DNA of 64,000 bases, from the NCBI RefSeq assembly GCF_963678635.1, contig NC_087063.1, forward strand, positions 9,334,386 to 9,398,385. Reading direction: 5' to 3'. Of this stretch, positions 34,031 to 42,899 are shown piece after piece. Both the position numbers and the translations under genes were made by a program. Each line of letters opens with the position of its first letter. Position 1 is the stretch's first letter. The notes under the pieces were generated by a model. The model worked only from the letters and a program-made list of their open reading frames with translations, was not told the DNA's origin and did not search any database. This stretch comes from Symsagittifera roscoffensis. Taxonomy: Eukaryota; Xenacoelomorpha; Acoela; Convolutidae.

Positions 34031-34111
34031 TAGTTTTCTAGTTTTCCAGAAAAAAAATCTGGTCCAAATAGTGAGTTTGTTCATCATGCCTTGCTTAATT
34101 GCACTAGATTC

Positions 34112-34258
34112 GGCTCTTTTTCCTTTTCCCCCACCTGCAAAATTTTACTAGTGAAATTTTGTTCACGTAATTCGAATGTCATGAAAATTGGCATGCGATC
34201 TAATTAGGCCATGAATAACATATTTGGTCTTCATGATTAACCTTGTAAAATACCTTGT
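34112..34258 (-). mobile_element. Truncated MITE, family A, reversed
   Basis: It begins with GGCTCTTTTTCC and reads the family A interior in reverse (ACCTGCAAAATTTT..., then CATATTTGGTCTTCATGATT), stopping near CCTTGTAAAATACC without the second end. The 75 bp to its left resemble family B. Confidence 0.6.
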
Positions 34259-34669
34259 CAGATTTGAGTAAATTCAGGCATTTAAGCTTCAATCTGTCAA
34301 TTAATTTTAAGGAGGAGGTTGTTCACTTGGTCTATTTAGGGGTCAGATTGTTCACATCAGCCTAAAGATTAAATCGCAAGCCACGGAAACATACAACATT
34401 CTTTCCGTCGTCTACGACGTTTATTACATAATTATTCATCACTTTAATGAGCTTAACATTACATTGTGAGTTTGAATTCCAGACTTTTATCATAGTCATC
34501 CTGTTTAATTAGTACCAATACGTCAAAGTAGAGATCATGATAGACAAACAAACGTCAAATTTTATGATTAAATTTTATAGCGACTAATGAATAACTGTTC
34601 CACATCAAAGTTTTACACATCAATTTTAGACAGATTATGCATTTTGGACAGGTATTTGATCCACGTTAA

Positions 34670-34890
34670 GGCTCTTTTCCAGTTTCCCCCCCGTTTCAAA
34701 TTCAATTTTGAAAAGCTTAATTAACGTTGTCATAATGCAATGAAACTTGGCATGGTGAACAAATTGACAACTGTGAACATATTTGTTCTTCATACATAAC
34801 AGCGTAACATCACGCATTTAGCCGTAATAACACGTAAAACAAACATAAAATTCGATATTTTGAAAGGGGGGAGGGAACTGGAAAAGAGCT
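34670..34890 (-). mobile_element. MITE, family B (221 bp), target duplication split by a later MITE
   Basis: The ends GGCTCTTTTCCAGTTTCCCC and the complementary GGAACTGGAAAAGAGCT bound it. The left 8 bp flank is CACGTTAA (34662-34669). The matching right flank, CATGTTAA, lies at 35101-35108, beyond the family A MITE inserted at this junction. Confidence 0.8.
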
Positions 34891-34893
34891 CAC

Positions 34894-35095
34894 GGCTCTT
34901 TTTCCTTTTCCCCCCACCTCACTCAAACATGAATTTTATGGTCTAACGAGCGGTCTTACAAGGGTAATTCTGGAGACCAAATATGTTTGTCATTGCCTAA
35001 TTAGTCCACATGCCAATTTTCATGACAATTGGATAAAGTGAAAGGTAACTTCAAATATAAAAATTTGCAGGTGGGGGGAAAAAGAATAAAGAGCC
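34894..35095 (+). mobile_element. MITE, family A (202 bp) nested at the end of a family B MITE
   Basis: It is flanked by GAGCTCAC (34886-34893) and GAGCTCAT (35096-35103), an 8 bp duplication with one later change. The duplicated bases include the last five of the family B MITE, which proves the order of insertion. Confidence 0.85.
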
Positions 35096-35269
35096 GAGCT
35101 CATGTTAAAAATTGATCAACGCTCGGAACATATTCAGTAAAAAAAATTCAACGAAAAAAAACTGAAACTGATCAATTTTACTATATATAGAACGCAAAAC
35201 TTACAAATTATAAATAATTTCGATACATCCTAACTTTTGTAGAAGAGCTGGTATGGCTTTGGGAAAGTC

Positions 35270-35610
35270 CATTTCCCGAAGTTTTGCTATTTGGTAAGGC
35301 GTTCAAACTGATAGCCAGATCTTGTATTCGATCTCATTACCATGGCTATGGTAGTCTGTGAGGACGAGCTCTCACATATCTTCTAGCTTCAGTTCTACCG
35401 GAGCCTGACTAGTTTTGGCTGCAATAATGGTACTACGTGAACATTTCAGACGCAGAAGAAAACAGCCTCTAGTCGCAAAAAAGAGCTTCTCTCCACCAAA
35501 TAACTCAATTTGGAAAATGGAGAGATAATAGAAACGGGCTGTGCTTAGACAGGCTCGATAGCTTTTCATAAATTCTCTCCAAATACCTAAAAATGCAATT
35601 TTCAATTCAA
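35270..35610 (+). repeat. SINE-like repeat, copy 2
   Basis: Relative of 16400-16690. It contains a tRNA-like stretch with TAGCCAGATCTTG and a better B box-like TATTCGATCTC, followed by GAGCCTGACTAGTTTTGGCTG, AACTCAATTTGG and GCTTAGACAGG. No poly-A tail or clear target duplication is visible. Confidence 0.45.
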
Positions 35611-35867
35611 ATTTTAATTTTTGTAAAATGATTTGCGTACTATTCAAATGTTTGCTTCTTCATTTTGAGACTGAGTAATATGCAAAAAACAGTAACAATT
35701 TCTTGTAATGAAAGGTTAAACACCATAAAAACAGGATAAACTTAAATCTACAAAAAAAATAGAATGCTCCTTTCCAAAATACTTTACTTTTTTTTCCTAC
35801 ATTAAATTGATAAAATAATAGTTCCCTGCCGAAGCAGCTGTGACCTTGTTACTTCAGAAAAAGTGAT

Positions 35868-36025
35868 TTTTTTATTTTACTATTTTTTTAACAATTTTAC
35901 TATTTCCGTTAAAAGATTTTACTATTTTACTATTTTTTTACTAAGATTTTATTATTTTTTTTACTATTTTTTAACAATTTGTTTTACTATTTTATTAACA
36001 ATTTTACAATTTTTTAAACAATTTA
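35868..36025 (+). repeat. TTTTACTATTTT minisatellite
   Basis: About 155 bp of loosely repeated TTTTACTATTTT and TTTAACAATTTTAC words. Around it, from 35620 to 37349, I find no gene, although 36700-36950 is somewhat less AT-rich. Confidence 0.65.
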
Positions 36026-37349
36026 CAGAGAAAAGGTGACATTGAGCTTAATTGAAAGAATAAGTAGAAGACGTCTCCCCTATACAAGTGGCTAATTCCT
36101 TATCTTAGTTAATGATCTTAGTTAAAGGGTTCGTTCTATGATGAATAGTGCAAAAACAAAATATTTCTGGAAACGGATAAATTTATGATGATACACTGTT
36201 TTCATTGAGTTCGTTTACGTATCTTCTGATGGCTCATTTATTTCATTCAAAATATTCAAAAATAACAGTGAAAACAATTGAGACTGAACATTTTCATTTG
36301 GTTTTTTGTCTCATATTTTGAAGTAACAATTCAGGTTTTGTAGGCAGCAAAAGTAAACGTATCTTTTAAAACATTGAATCCAATACAATCAATTTTACCC
36401 AAAGGTATCTAAGGATCACGGTTTTAGCTTTTGCCTGGAGTGTTTGAAAAAAAATGTAAAAAGTAGCTAAGACGTTCAATTTGGGATCAAAAAATGTAAA
36501 TTTTCCAGTTTCGATTTTCAATTACATGCTTATCAAATTGGGCACTAGACTGAAAACTCGCTTTTTTTTGAGAAATTAGAACCAGTCAAAACTCTGGTAT
36601 ATTGCAAAAGTTTTTGGGATTTATAGAATTTCAACGCAATTTTGCGGTCCCAGAGGCATATATAATGCCACTAGGCCCTCGACTCTGCTCATTTGAATCC
36701 AAAGTTTTCTCGAATACCGGAAAAGGGAACCAATGTCTCAAATGTTTTGTTTGAGAAGCAACGATTTCATCATTGACAGTTTAGGTATTGCAATTTGCGT
36801 GCGCTATCTGCGCGGCTACTAACTTTCGTCCCTGAACTAATTCAAGTTATAGGTTCCGTTTAAAATGCGATAAAATCATGAGGTCTCGTCTTCCCCTTGA
36901 CCTTGTCCAGACCGGAGTCTTACCGCATTCTTATCTCGACTCTAAAATTAACTTAGTTTTGATCAAATGAGTTTAACGCGGGCCAAATGGCAAGTAAAAT
37001 TAAACTCAGTTGACCAAATTTTGTTTTATCCATGAAAAACACTACTAAACATTTGATAGTTTGCTGGATACGAAAAATTAAAAGTCTTTTTTGAAGTCTT
37101 TTTGCTGAATAAGAAGCTTAGAAAAGTCTTTTTAAAAACATTGTACGTTTTAGGACGGAAACCATCAGAAGTATTAACACTTTTGACCACAAAAATAGTT
37201 CAAGCATGCGGTTACAATGATAGAAGGAGAACAAACTCTGGTCGGCAGAGGAATGTACACTAGCTAGTTACAAGGTTAAACGGATACAACATGAGTTGAA
37301 AGGCACAAAAATCAAACGGCATTAAAAAATTGCTCTTACTAAAAAGCAA

Positions 37350-37556
37350 CAAAACTGCTCGTATCAGGGCGAAACCCTGAATATTCCGACTGCCTCTTAA
37401 AATCTACGGATTAGTAATAACATGAAAACTTTAAATGTATTGTAATAAAATTTAATTTTTTTTAATTTGAGATTTTTTGTAAAAACATCACCCCACACGA
37501 CATATTAAGAACAGAGTGATAGATTTTGCTCCTATTAATATATCAATTATGGCATA
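37350..37556 (+). mobile_element. Arm repeat, left part, split by element 1
   Basis: It starts at CAAAACTGCTCGTATCAGGG and follows the arm repeat of 25906-26110 to TCAATTATGGCA. The arm resumes at 44461 with ATAAGCTTCC-like sequence, so element 1 interrupts it. Confidence 0.8.
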
Positions 37557-38027
37557 CCTAACTCATCTGGTGCGACCAGTGACACTTTTAACTTAAATTT
37601 TCCAAATAGTCTCGACGCCAGATATCGAGAACAATCATCAATAAATATTCCTTTAAGACTAGATTGGAATACATTTACAGCACCTCCACCATTATTTGGA
37701 CAACATCAAGAAAGTAACCGCCTTCATAACTGGGCACTTAATAGATTACAATATCGCCAAGATATTCACAACGATATCCGTGATCACAATATTCAAATAC
37801 TCCAACAAAACAGTTTACAATTAAAGTTTGAAATCACAGTTAAGTTAAATAATATTACCCAACATCCCTACCCATTAAATCCACCTAACATAACAGCTCA
37901 ATCACTACCACCACCGTTTATAACTACTGAAGTAATATACAAATACGACAGATATACCAAAAACACAATTGGCTACATTACATTTTATAATCCATACTCA
38001 GGATTATCATACACATGTATATTCTAA
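37557..38027 (+). CDS. Pre-env ORF, C-terminal part (5' truncated)
   Basis: The frame is open from the element's left boundary to a stop at 38025-38027, about 156 residues with no start codon of its own at the left edge. It contains DWNTFTAPPPLFGQHQ, RLQYRQDI, LQQNSLQLKFE and ends SGLSYTCIF. The homologous region of element 2 (55483-56729) shows that the full ORF is ~400 codons and begins with a membrane segment. The env start codon lies inside its last five codons, in another frame. Function is unknown; its position between pol and env suggests a virion or membrane-associated role, which is inference. Confidence 0.65.
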   Translation, partial: PNSSGATSDTFNLNFPNSLDARYREQSSINIPLRLDWNTFTAPPPLFGQHQESNRLHNWALNRLQYRQDIHNDIRDHNIQILQQNSLQLKFEITVKLNNITQHPYPLNPPNITAQSLPPPFITTEVIYKYDRYTKNTIGYITFYNPYSGLSYTCIF

Positions 38028-40633
38028 AATTATTAATTTTTCTCCAACTCCTTTTTTTAGTAATCTCAAATCAAAACATAAACCCTTCCCCTCGTACAGG
38101 ACCACAAGATTTATTAGTAACACATTACGATTGTGAAGAAAATGAACAAAAAACACTACATAAATATGCAATAAATCAAGTATCACAATGTGAAACAGAA
38201 CCACAAGCTATAGAAACCACAGATGTAATAGCAACACTCTATTCAAAAGCCCGAGCAACAACAGTTACAGGTTATAAATTCACAGCAACATTTTCCGAAA
38301 AGAAAGTACATTGTTCACAAGTCTCGAACGGAAACAAAAACCGACTTGACCATGAATCATTCTATCAGAGTAATATAGAACGTCTTTTACATCTCAATCC
38401 CGACGATTGTAAAAATGAATTACTTAGACTAAACATCACACAAAATAAAAACTCCGACAGAAAGTTAGTTAACTTTCAAGTTTTTTCAGGCTCTGTACAT
38501 CAATCACAACTTGAAAGACACCAAGGACATATAAAACTAGACGAAAAATACCCGTATAACGGCGCACACGGACGATTAACCTATGACCTACACGATAAAC
38601 ATTGGATACCACACATTGGTATAAATGACCCATCAAACTGCAAAGCAGACACAAAAAATAAAGGATACCAAGAAATAATGTTTTTCGATTGGAAAATACA
38701 ACTCGAAAAAATACAACTAACACGAGATTTATCAGATAATACAATGATCTATCAAGGAATCCGATTACCTTGTAAAAATGATCAAGGTTATTGCGACCCT
38801 ACAACGAGAACACAAGCAACCATTGTTTGGTTCCCCGAAGATACATGTACAACATTTCAAGTAGCAAAAATACACGCTCGTATGATAAAATTTCACGAAA
38901 AATATTTTATACAATCAATTCCATATGAACAAGTCCATCCATCACGAAAACTAAGTTCTAATTTTAGAAACATAGACAATATAGAAAATAAATTGACACG
39001 TTTTCAAATATATCAAGAAACAGAACTTGCATGTAAATACAGGAATCCACTTCACAGAACACAATACTCTGAAATATTAGTTGAATACGAAAAAGGATTC
39101 GACATGACCACTGGAAAAATAAAAATCGACCCATATGCCACAGGTCATCCTCCAAACGAAGGAACATCCTATATACCAGTTAATTTTGAAAAAAGCAACG
39201 GACAACCTGGTGGACATCTAAAACCCCATGACACCAGAAGCACACGCTTACAAGAATTATCACTAATGAATACTACATATTTCGGTAATATCCACTATGA
39301 TATTCATTTAGATATGAAACTAGATTATACAATTAGCCGAATTTTTCAAGAAATGTCACTCTCCGAATTAGAAACACTACACCAACTATGCGAATTAGAA
39401 CGAACACAAATATTACAATCACTTGCACTAGCAGTATTAAAAATACCCTATGCAGGATACTTATTATCTGGAAATAGATCAAATTTTTTAGACTATGAAG
39501 GAAACATCTTATGGTTTTATACTTGTACTAAAAAAGTATCACCACTATACGTTTTTGAAGATAAACGATGTTATAAAAGAATCCCTATCTTTTATAAGAA
39601 TAAAGTACATTTCGTGGATACACTTTCACGAAGAACCTATTTCTGGGATACCGCAGTCCCATGTGGATCAGAAAACAGCCACAATGTAGTACAACTAAAC
39701 CCTGATGAAAATAAATATTATCTTCTCACTCCATATCCCACATTAATGCAATCACTCAAAAAATTTTCACCAGAAAGCATTCGCGCTATTGCTCGAAACC
39801 CAAATATAGACTTACAATCAATAGGAATCTATTCAAAATCAGATATTCAACATCACATTAGAACACAACAATTCCAAGAATTATTAACACAAATGGACAC
39901 TATACAAAGACAATCAATAGACCAAAATTTACGCAAACTTGCAGAAACCGCAGGATTTGCCGATATCTACGCGCAAGACTATAGCGGATATTTTAAAGAC
40001 ATTAAAGATTATATATATCTAAACGGTGAAAAATACCGTCCCCAAGATATATCACCAATTAACATTTTTAGCTTTGTTACACTCAAAAATGAGATCCTCG
40101 ATTTTCTAGGATGGCCCTACTACATCTTAGAAAAATTGACTATTTTATACGCAATGTTTAACTTTATTGGATTTCTTTTCTCACTTTTAAAAGGAATCTA
40201 CAACACATGTGCTATACACACACAAGTAAACAGACAAGCAAGCGTAGCACGCATACTCTTTGCAGGATTTTTTGGAATCTTTTCTACATCTATAAACAAA
40301 ATTCTTTTAGACGCACAAATAAAAGAATATAACACAAAAATAGCAACACGACAAAATACATACGACGAAGAACATAACAATGTAGACATAACGCCAACGG
40401 CACCACAATTACCACCCCTACCAAATAACCATCCACTATCCCTAGTCCCACGAAATTTTCGAAATTTAGCCATCACACATAATCCAAATTTTCGACTCAC
40501 CACATCACAAAGTCCCATCCAACATATAATGACACACCAGTCACAAGATCAAAATACTTATGAACAAATTATTGAACAACCCCATACCACCGCTTTTCAG
40601 TCTCAAAATAATCATTTTTTTAGCCCACGATGA
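38015..40633 (+). CDS. env: Envelope-like glycoprotein (872 aa, intact)
   Basis: A hydrophobic signal peptide covers residues 1-18. A long ectodomain with many Cys and several N-x-S/T sites follows. A hydrophobic stretch near 696-727 (FNFIGFLFSLLKG) and a second near 746-762 precede a ~110-residue polar tail with TPTAPQLPPLP (793-803). It lies downstream of pol in relatives, where Env sits. The order LSGNRSNFLDYEG, a CY-x-RIPI-type motif and FVDTLSRRTYF recalls chuvirus-type glycoproteins captured by metazoan retroelements; this is from memory and needs a profile search. I see no clear furin site. Pre-env overlaps its first 13 nt, and its TGA overlaps the ORF3 ATG. Being intact beside decayed relatives suggests recent arrival or selection. 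Confidence 0.75.
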   Translation: MYILKLLIFLQLLFLVISNQNINPSPRTGPQDLLVTHYDCEENEQKTLHKYAINQVSQCETEPQAIETTDVIATLYSKARATTVTGYKFTATFSEKKVHCSQVSNGNKNRLDHESFYQSNIERLLHLNPDDCKNELLRLNITQNKNSDRKLVNFQVFSGSVHQSQLERHQGHIKLDEKYPYNGAHGRLTYDLHDKHWIPHIGINDPSNCKADTKNKGYQEIMFFDWKIQLEKIQLTRDLSDNTMIYQGIRLPCKNDQGYCDPTTRTQATIVWFPEDTCTTFQVAKIHARMIKFHEKYFIQSIPYEQVHPSRKLSSNFRNIDNIENKLTRFQIYQETELACKYRNPLHRTQYSEILVEYEKGFDMTTGKIKIDPYATGHPPNEGTSYIPVNFEKSNGQPGGHLKPHDTRSTRLQELSLMNTTYFGNIHYDIHLDMKLDYTISRIFQEMSLSELETLHQLCELERTQILQSLALAVLKIPYAGYLLSGNRSNFLDYEGNILWFYTCTKKVSPLYVFEDKRCYKRIPIFYKNKVHFVDTLSRRTYFWDTAVPCGSENSHNVVQLNPDENKYYLLTPYPTLMQSLKKFSPESIRAIARNPNIDLQSIGIYSKSDIQHHIRTQQFQELLTQMDTIQRQSIDQNLRKLAETAGFADIYAQDYSGYFKDIKDYIYLNGEKYRPQDISPINIFSFVTLKNEILDFLGWPYYILEKLTILYAMFNFIGFLFSLLKGIYNTCAIHTQVNRQASVARILFAGFFGIFSTSINKILLDAQIKEYNTKIATRQNTYDEEHNNVDITPTAPQLPPLPNNHPLSLVPRNFRNLAITHNPNFRLTTSQSPIQHIMTHQSQDQNTYEQIIEQPHTTAFQSQNNHFFSPR

Positions 40634-42435
40634 GCCGCCAACTTGGATCACTACACCGATCAAATTCCCACCCAACCAATCTTACCTCTCCAATCCCAAT
40701 AATACCACTTTTTGCTTTTCCGCCACCCGATTTTCCATCTAGTAATGTAACATCAGGCATGAATTCCGACACTAATTCACACATCTCAGTTTTATATTCC
40801 ATCTCACAACTCAATAACCCGAATATTGAAACCCCCGATGAATTTGCCGACTCAGAACCATCCCCATCAAATCATTTTCATAATTCTTCTAATTTTTCTC
40901 AACCCCCTTTTCAACCCATATTATCCAATAACCCTGACCCAATCACTTCCACACCCTCTTATGCTTCCCAAGTTACCCCAACCTACTCCTCACTTCATTC
41001 TGACCAATCATCTCATTCTCCAGACACCCCCCGAATCTCCCCAGAGCTAGATAATTTTATTACCCTTCAACAACAACCCTACCACCTCCATACCCCAACA
41101 ATAAACCAAATCTCCTCCACAATAAATTCATCCAACCCCCTTACCCCTACACCCTCTTCAAATTATACTGAATCATTAGCACCATCATCCACATCAACTG
41201 AATCTTCACTCAACACTAATAGAGCTTACCGCACTTTTAAAAGAAAGTTCCCCAACCATCCTTTCCCAGCAAAACCAGGAACAGCCCGTGAATACATCAA
41301 CCACCCCAAGCATACTAACACAAAAGAATTTTTAGCCATCACCTTACCCTCATTTCCACAATACACCTTAAACACCCCCCACGACACTAACGAAACACGC
41401 AACTTTGTAGATGAATACGTTTTAATGCCCACTCTCTCTTGGACCTCATATTATCATTTTACTAAACCTCTTTGCTTACCTTTATCTAACACTCACATCG
41501 ATATAGAGCGAAATACGGACATGCTATATCGACTCACTACACCACTAACCGCTAGACAATTTACTTACGTTGGATATAAAAAATCACTAAAAACACACAC
41601 TGCACCTAGAGCTAACGAATATACACTCGAATACTATGATCACAACATCATCAGAGCTAACCAAGATCAATTCTTAGACGACGATCGCTTCGCTAATCCA
41701 CAAATTACCGAGAAATTTTTCATCAAGACACCATATATATTTACACTAAACATCTTCGACCGAAAGTTTGATCACATTATTTCAGAAGCACTAACAGACA
41801 CACAAGCATACGAAAGTTTTAAAGAACGCTTCCAAATATTTTCACTAACCTTTCATTTCCTTGCACCACACGAAAGAGATTTACACTGCTCACACGATAT
41901 TATGTTGCGCACTAAACAAACCCACACATATAGTTATTATCGCTTCATCCAAAATCACTTTGACCTACACACACCCTCTAGACAACCACACCATCGCTTT
42001 CAATTCATTAATTCCAAATACACTTCACCATTTTTCCTAAATTTCACATATTGCATTAAAGATACTAACCTTCATGGTATTCTTCGCAATTATGATCCCA
42101 TAACCCAAATGTACATCTTCTGTCCCATCACCAAGACCTTCAACGCCGAAGAATCCCGACCCTTCCTTATCCCGCACGAGTTTGTACAACCTATAGAAAT
42201 CCCAATTTTAGAATTCATCCACAACACTAAATTCAATCACAAATTATATAATCTAATCCAAAACACACCTTATGAGTTTGCAGTTGGCACTGAAGAACTA
42301 ACCACTATTAAGGCACTTCAATTGCTTTGGCCACTGCTTCAGACTAAAAATATCATCCGCATCTTAGCTAAACTACTAACAAATTCCGATCTCATCCACG
42401 ACATCTTCCCCCATGGTTTTTTCCCCGACGACTAA
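40630..42435 (+). CDS. ORF3, conserved accessory protein of unknown family (601 aa, intact)
   Basis: It starts at ATG overlapping the env stop (ATGA) and ends at TAA. Residues 1-195 are rich in Ser, Pro, Thr and Asn and look disordered. Residues ~196-601 form a conserved domain: AYRTFKRKFPNHPF, TLPSFPQYTLN, QDQFLDDDRFANPQ, HDIMLRTKQTHTY, LRNYDP, PYEFAVGTEEL and a fixed end IFPHGFFPDD. No signal peptide or membrane segment is seen, and no catalytic or zinc motif is recognised. Copies occur in elements 2, 3 (last ~38 codons) and 4. Compared with element 4 it lacks a few residues after ESFKERFQ. Possible roles (matrix-like, regulatory, counter-defence) are guesses. Confidence 0.8.
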   Translation: MSRQLGSLHRSNSHPTNLTSPIPIIPLFAFPPPDFPSSNVTSGMNSDTNSHISVLYSISQLNNPNIETPDEFADSEPSPSNHFHNSSNFSQPPFQPILSNNPDPITSTPSYASQVTPTYSSLHSDQSSHSPDTPRISPELDNFITLQQQPYHLHTPTINQISSTINSSNPLTPTPSSNYTESLAPSSTSTESSLNTNRAYRTFKRKFPNHPFPAKPGTAREYINHPKHTNTKEFLAITLPSFPQYTLNTPHDTNETRNFVDEYVLMPTLSWTSYYHFTKPLCLPLSNTHIDIERNTDMLYRLTTPLTARQFTYVGYKKSLKTHTAPRANEYTLEYYDHNIIRANQDQFLDDDRFANPQITEKFFIKTPYIFTLNIFDRKFDHIISEALTDTQAYESFKERFQIFSLTFHFLAPHERDLHCSHDIMLRTKQTHTYSYYRFIQNHFDLHTPSRQPHHRFQFINSKYTSPFFLNFTYCIKDTNLHGILRNYDPITQMYIFCPITKTFNAEESRPFLIPHEFVQPIEIPILEFIHNTKFNHKLYNLIQNTPYEFAVGTEELTTIKALQLLWPLLQTKNIIRILAKLLTNSDLIHDIFPHGFFPDD

Positions 42436-42438
42436 CAG

Positions 42439-42525
42439 GTAAGTATGAATTAAATGAATATTACTAACTAATTAAAATATTAAAAAACTCACCATACTTT
42501 ATCCATGTTTTCCTTAGATTTTTAG
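42439..42525 (+). other. Conserved short intron directly after the ORF3 stop
   Basis: CAG|gtaagt begins 3 nt after the TAA stop, and an acceptor (TTTTTAG) is 87 nt further on. Elements 4 (5788-5704) and 3 (60056-59974) keep the same donor and acceptor at 83-85 nt. Element 2 has a damaged donor (AAG|gtacat). The donor is too close to the stop to trigger nonsense-mediated decay by the usual 50 nt rule. Confidence 0.65.
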
Positions 42526-42639
42526 CCTTCATCCGACGATCACCTACAAAAACCACAAAAAACAAATAAAGATCGCAAATTTCATCAAACAGATTTCAAC
42601 AATTCTATTAATCTCTTACACTTATAAATTTATAAATTT

Positions 42640-42800
42640 AATACCAATGCAGTAAATTCATTTCTAAAATTTTCCCCACAAGCAGTAAATCTAATTATGA
42701 TGAAAATTTGTAACTTAAAATTCCCCCATAACTAGCAGTAAATTTCCAAATTCTATGCAGTAAATTAATAAAATGCAAATGCAGTACTAACCTTTTGATA
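42640..42800 (+). promoter_or_regulatory. Repeated GCAGTAAAT motifs in the 3' UTR
   Basis: GCAGTAAAT occurs at 42649, 42682, 42735 and 42757, and GCAGTACTA at 42781. The reverse complement ATTTACTGC recurs in the matching region of elements 4 (about 5450-5580), 2 (about 49930-50040) and 3 (about 59710-59860). The spacing and conservation suggest an RNA element, but no role is proven. Confidence 0.5.
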
Positions 42801-42899
42801 TTCTCATTTATTCGCACAGAAATTCTATCCACACTCGCACAGCTCGCCCACGAAGAATTGTTTAAAATAATGAATTTCAGTTTCAAGTTTTCACACTCA

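Noticed and set aside
35270-35400. A functional tRNA gene
   Set aside because: Only a B box-like stretch is present; no cloverleaf with acceptor stem and anticodon arm could be drawn, so a SINE head is the better reading.
38007-39167. Minus-strand frames opposite env
   Set aside because: They are shadows of the intact 872-codon env frame and have no counterpart conserved in element 2.
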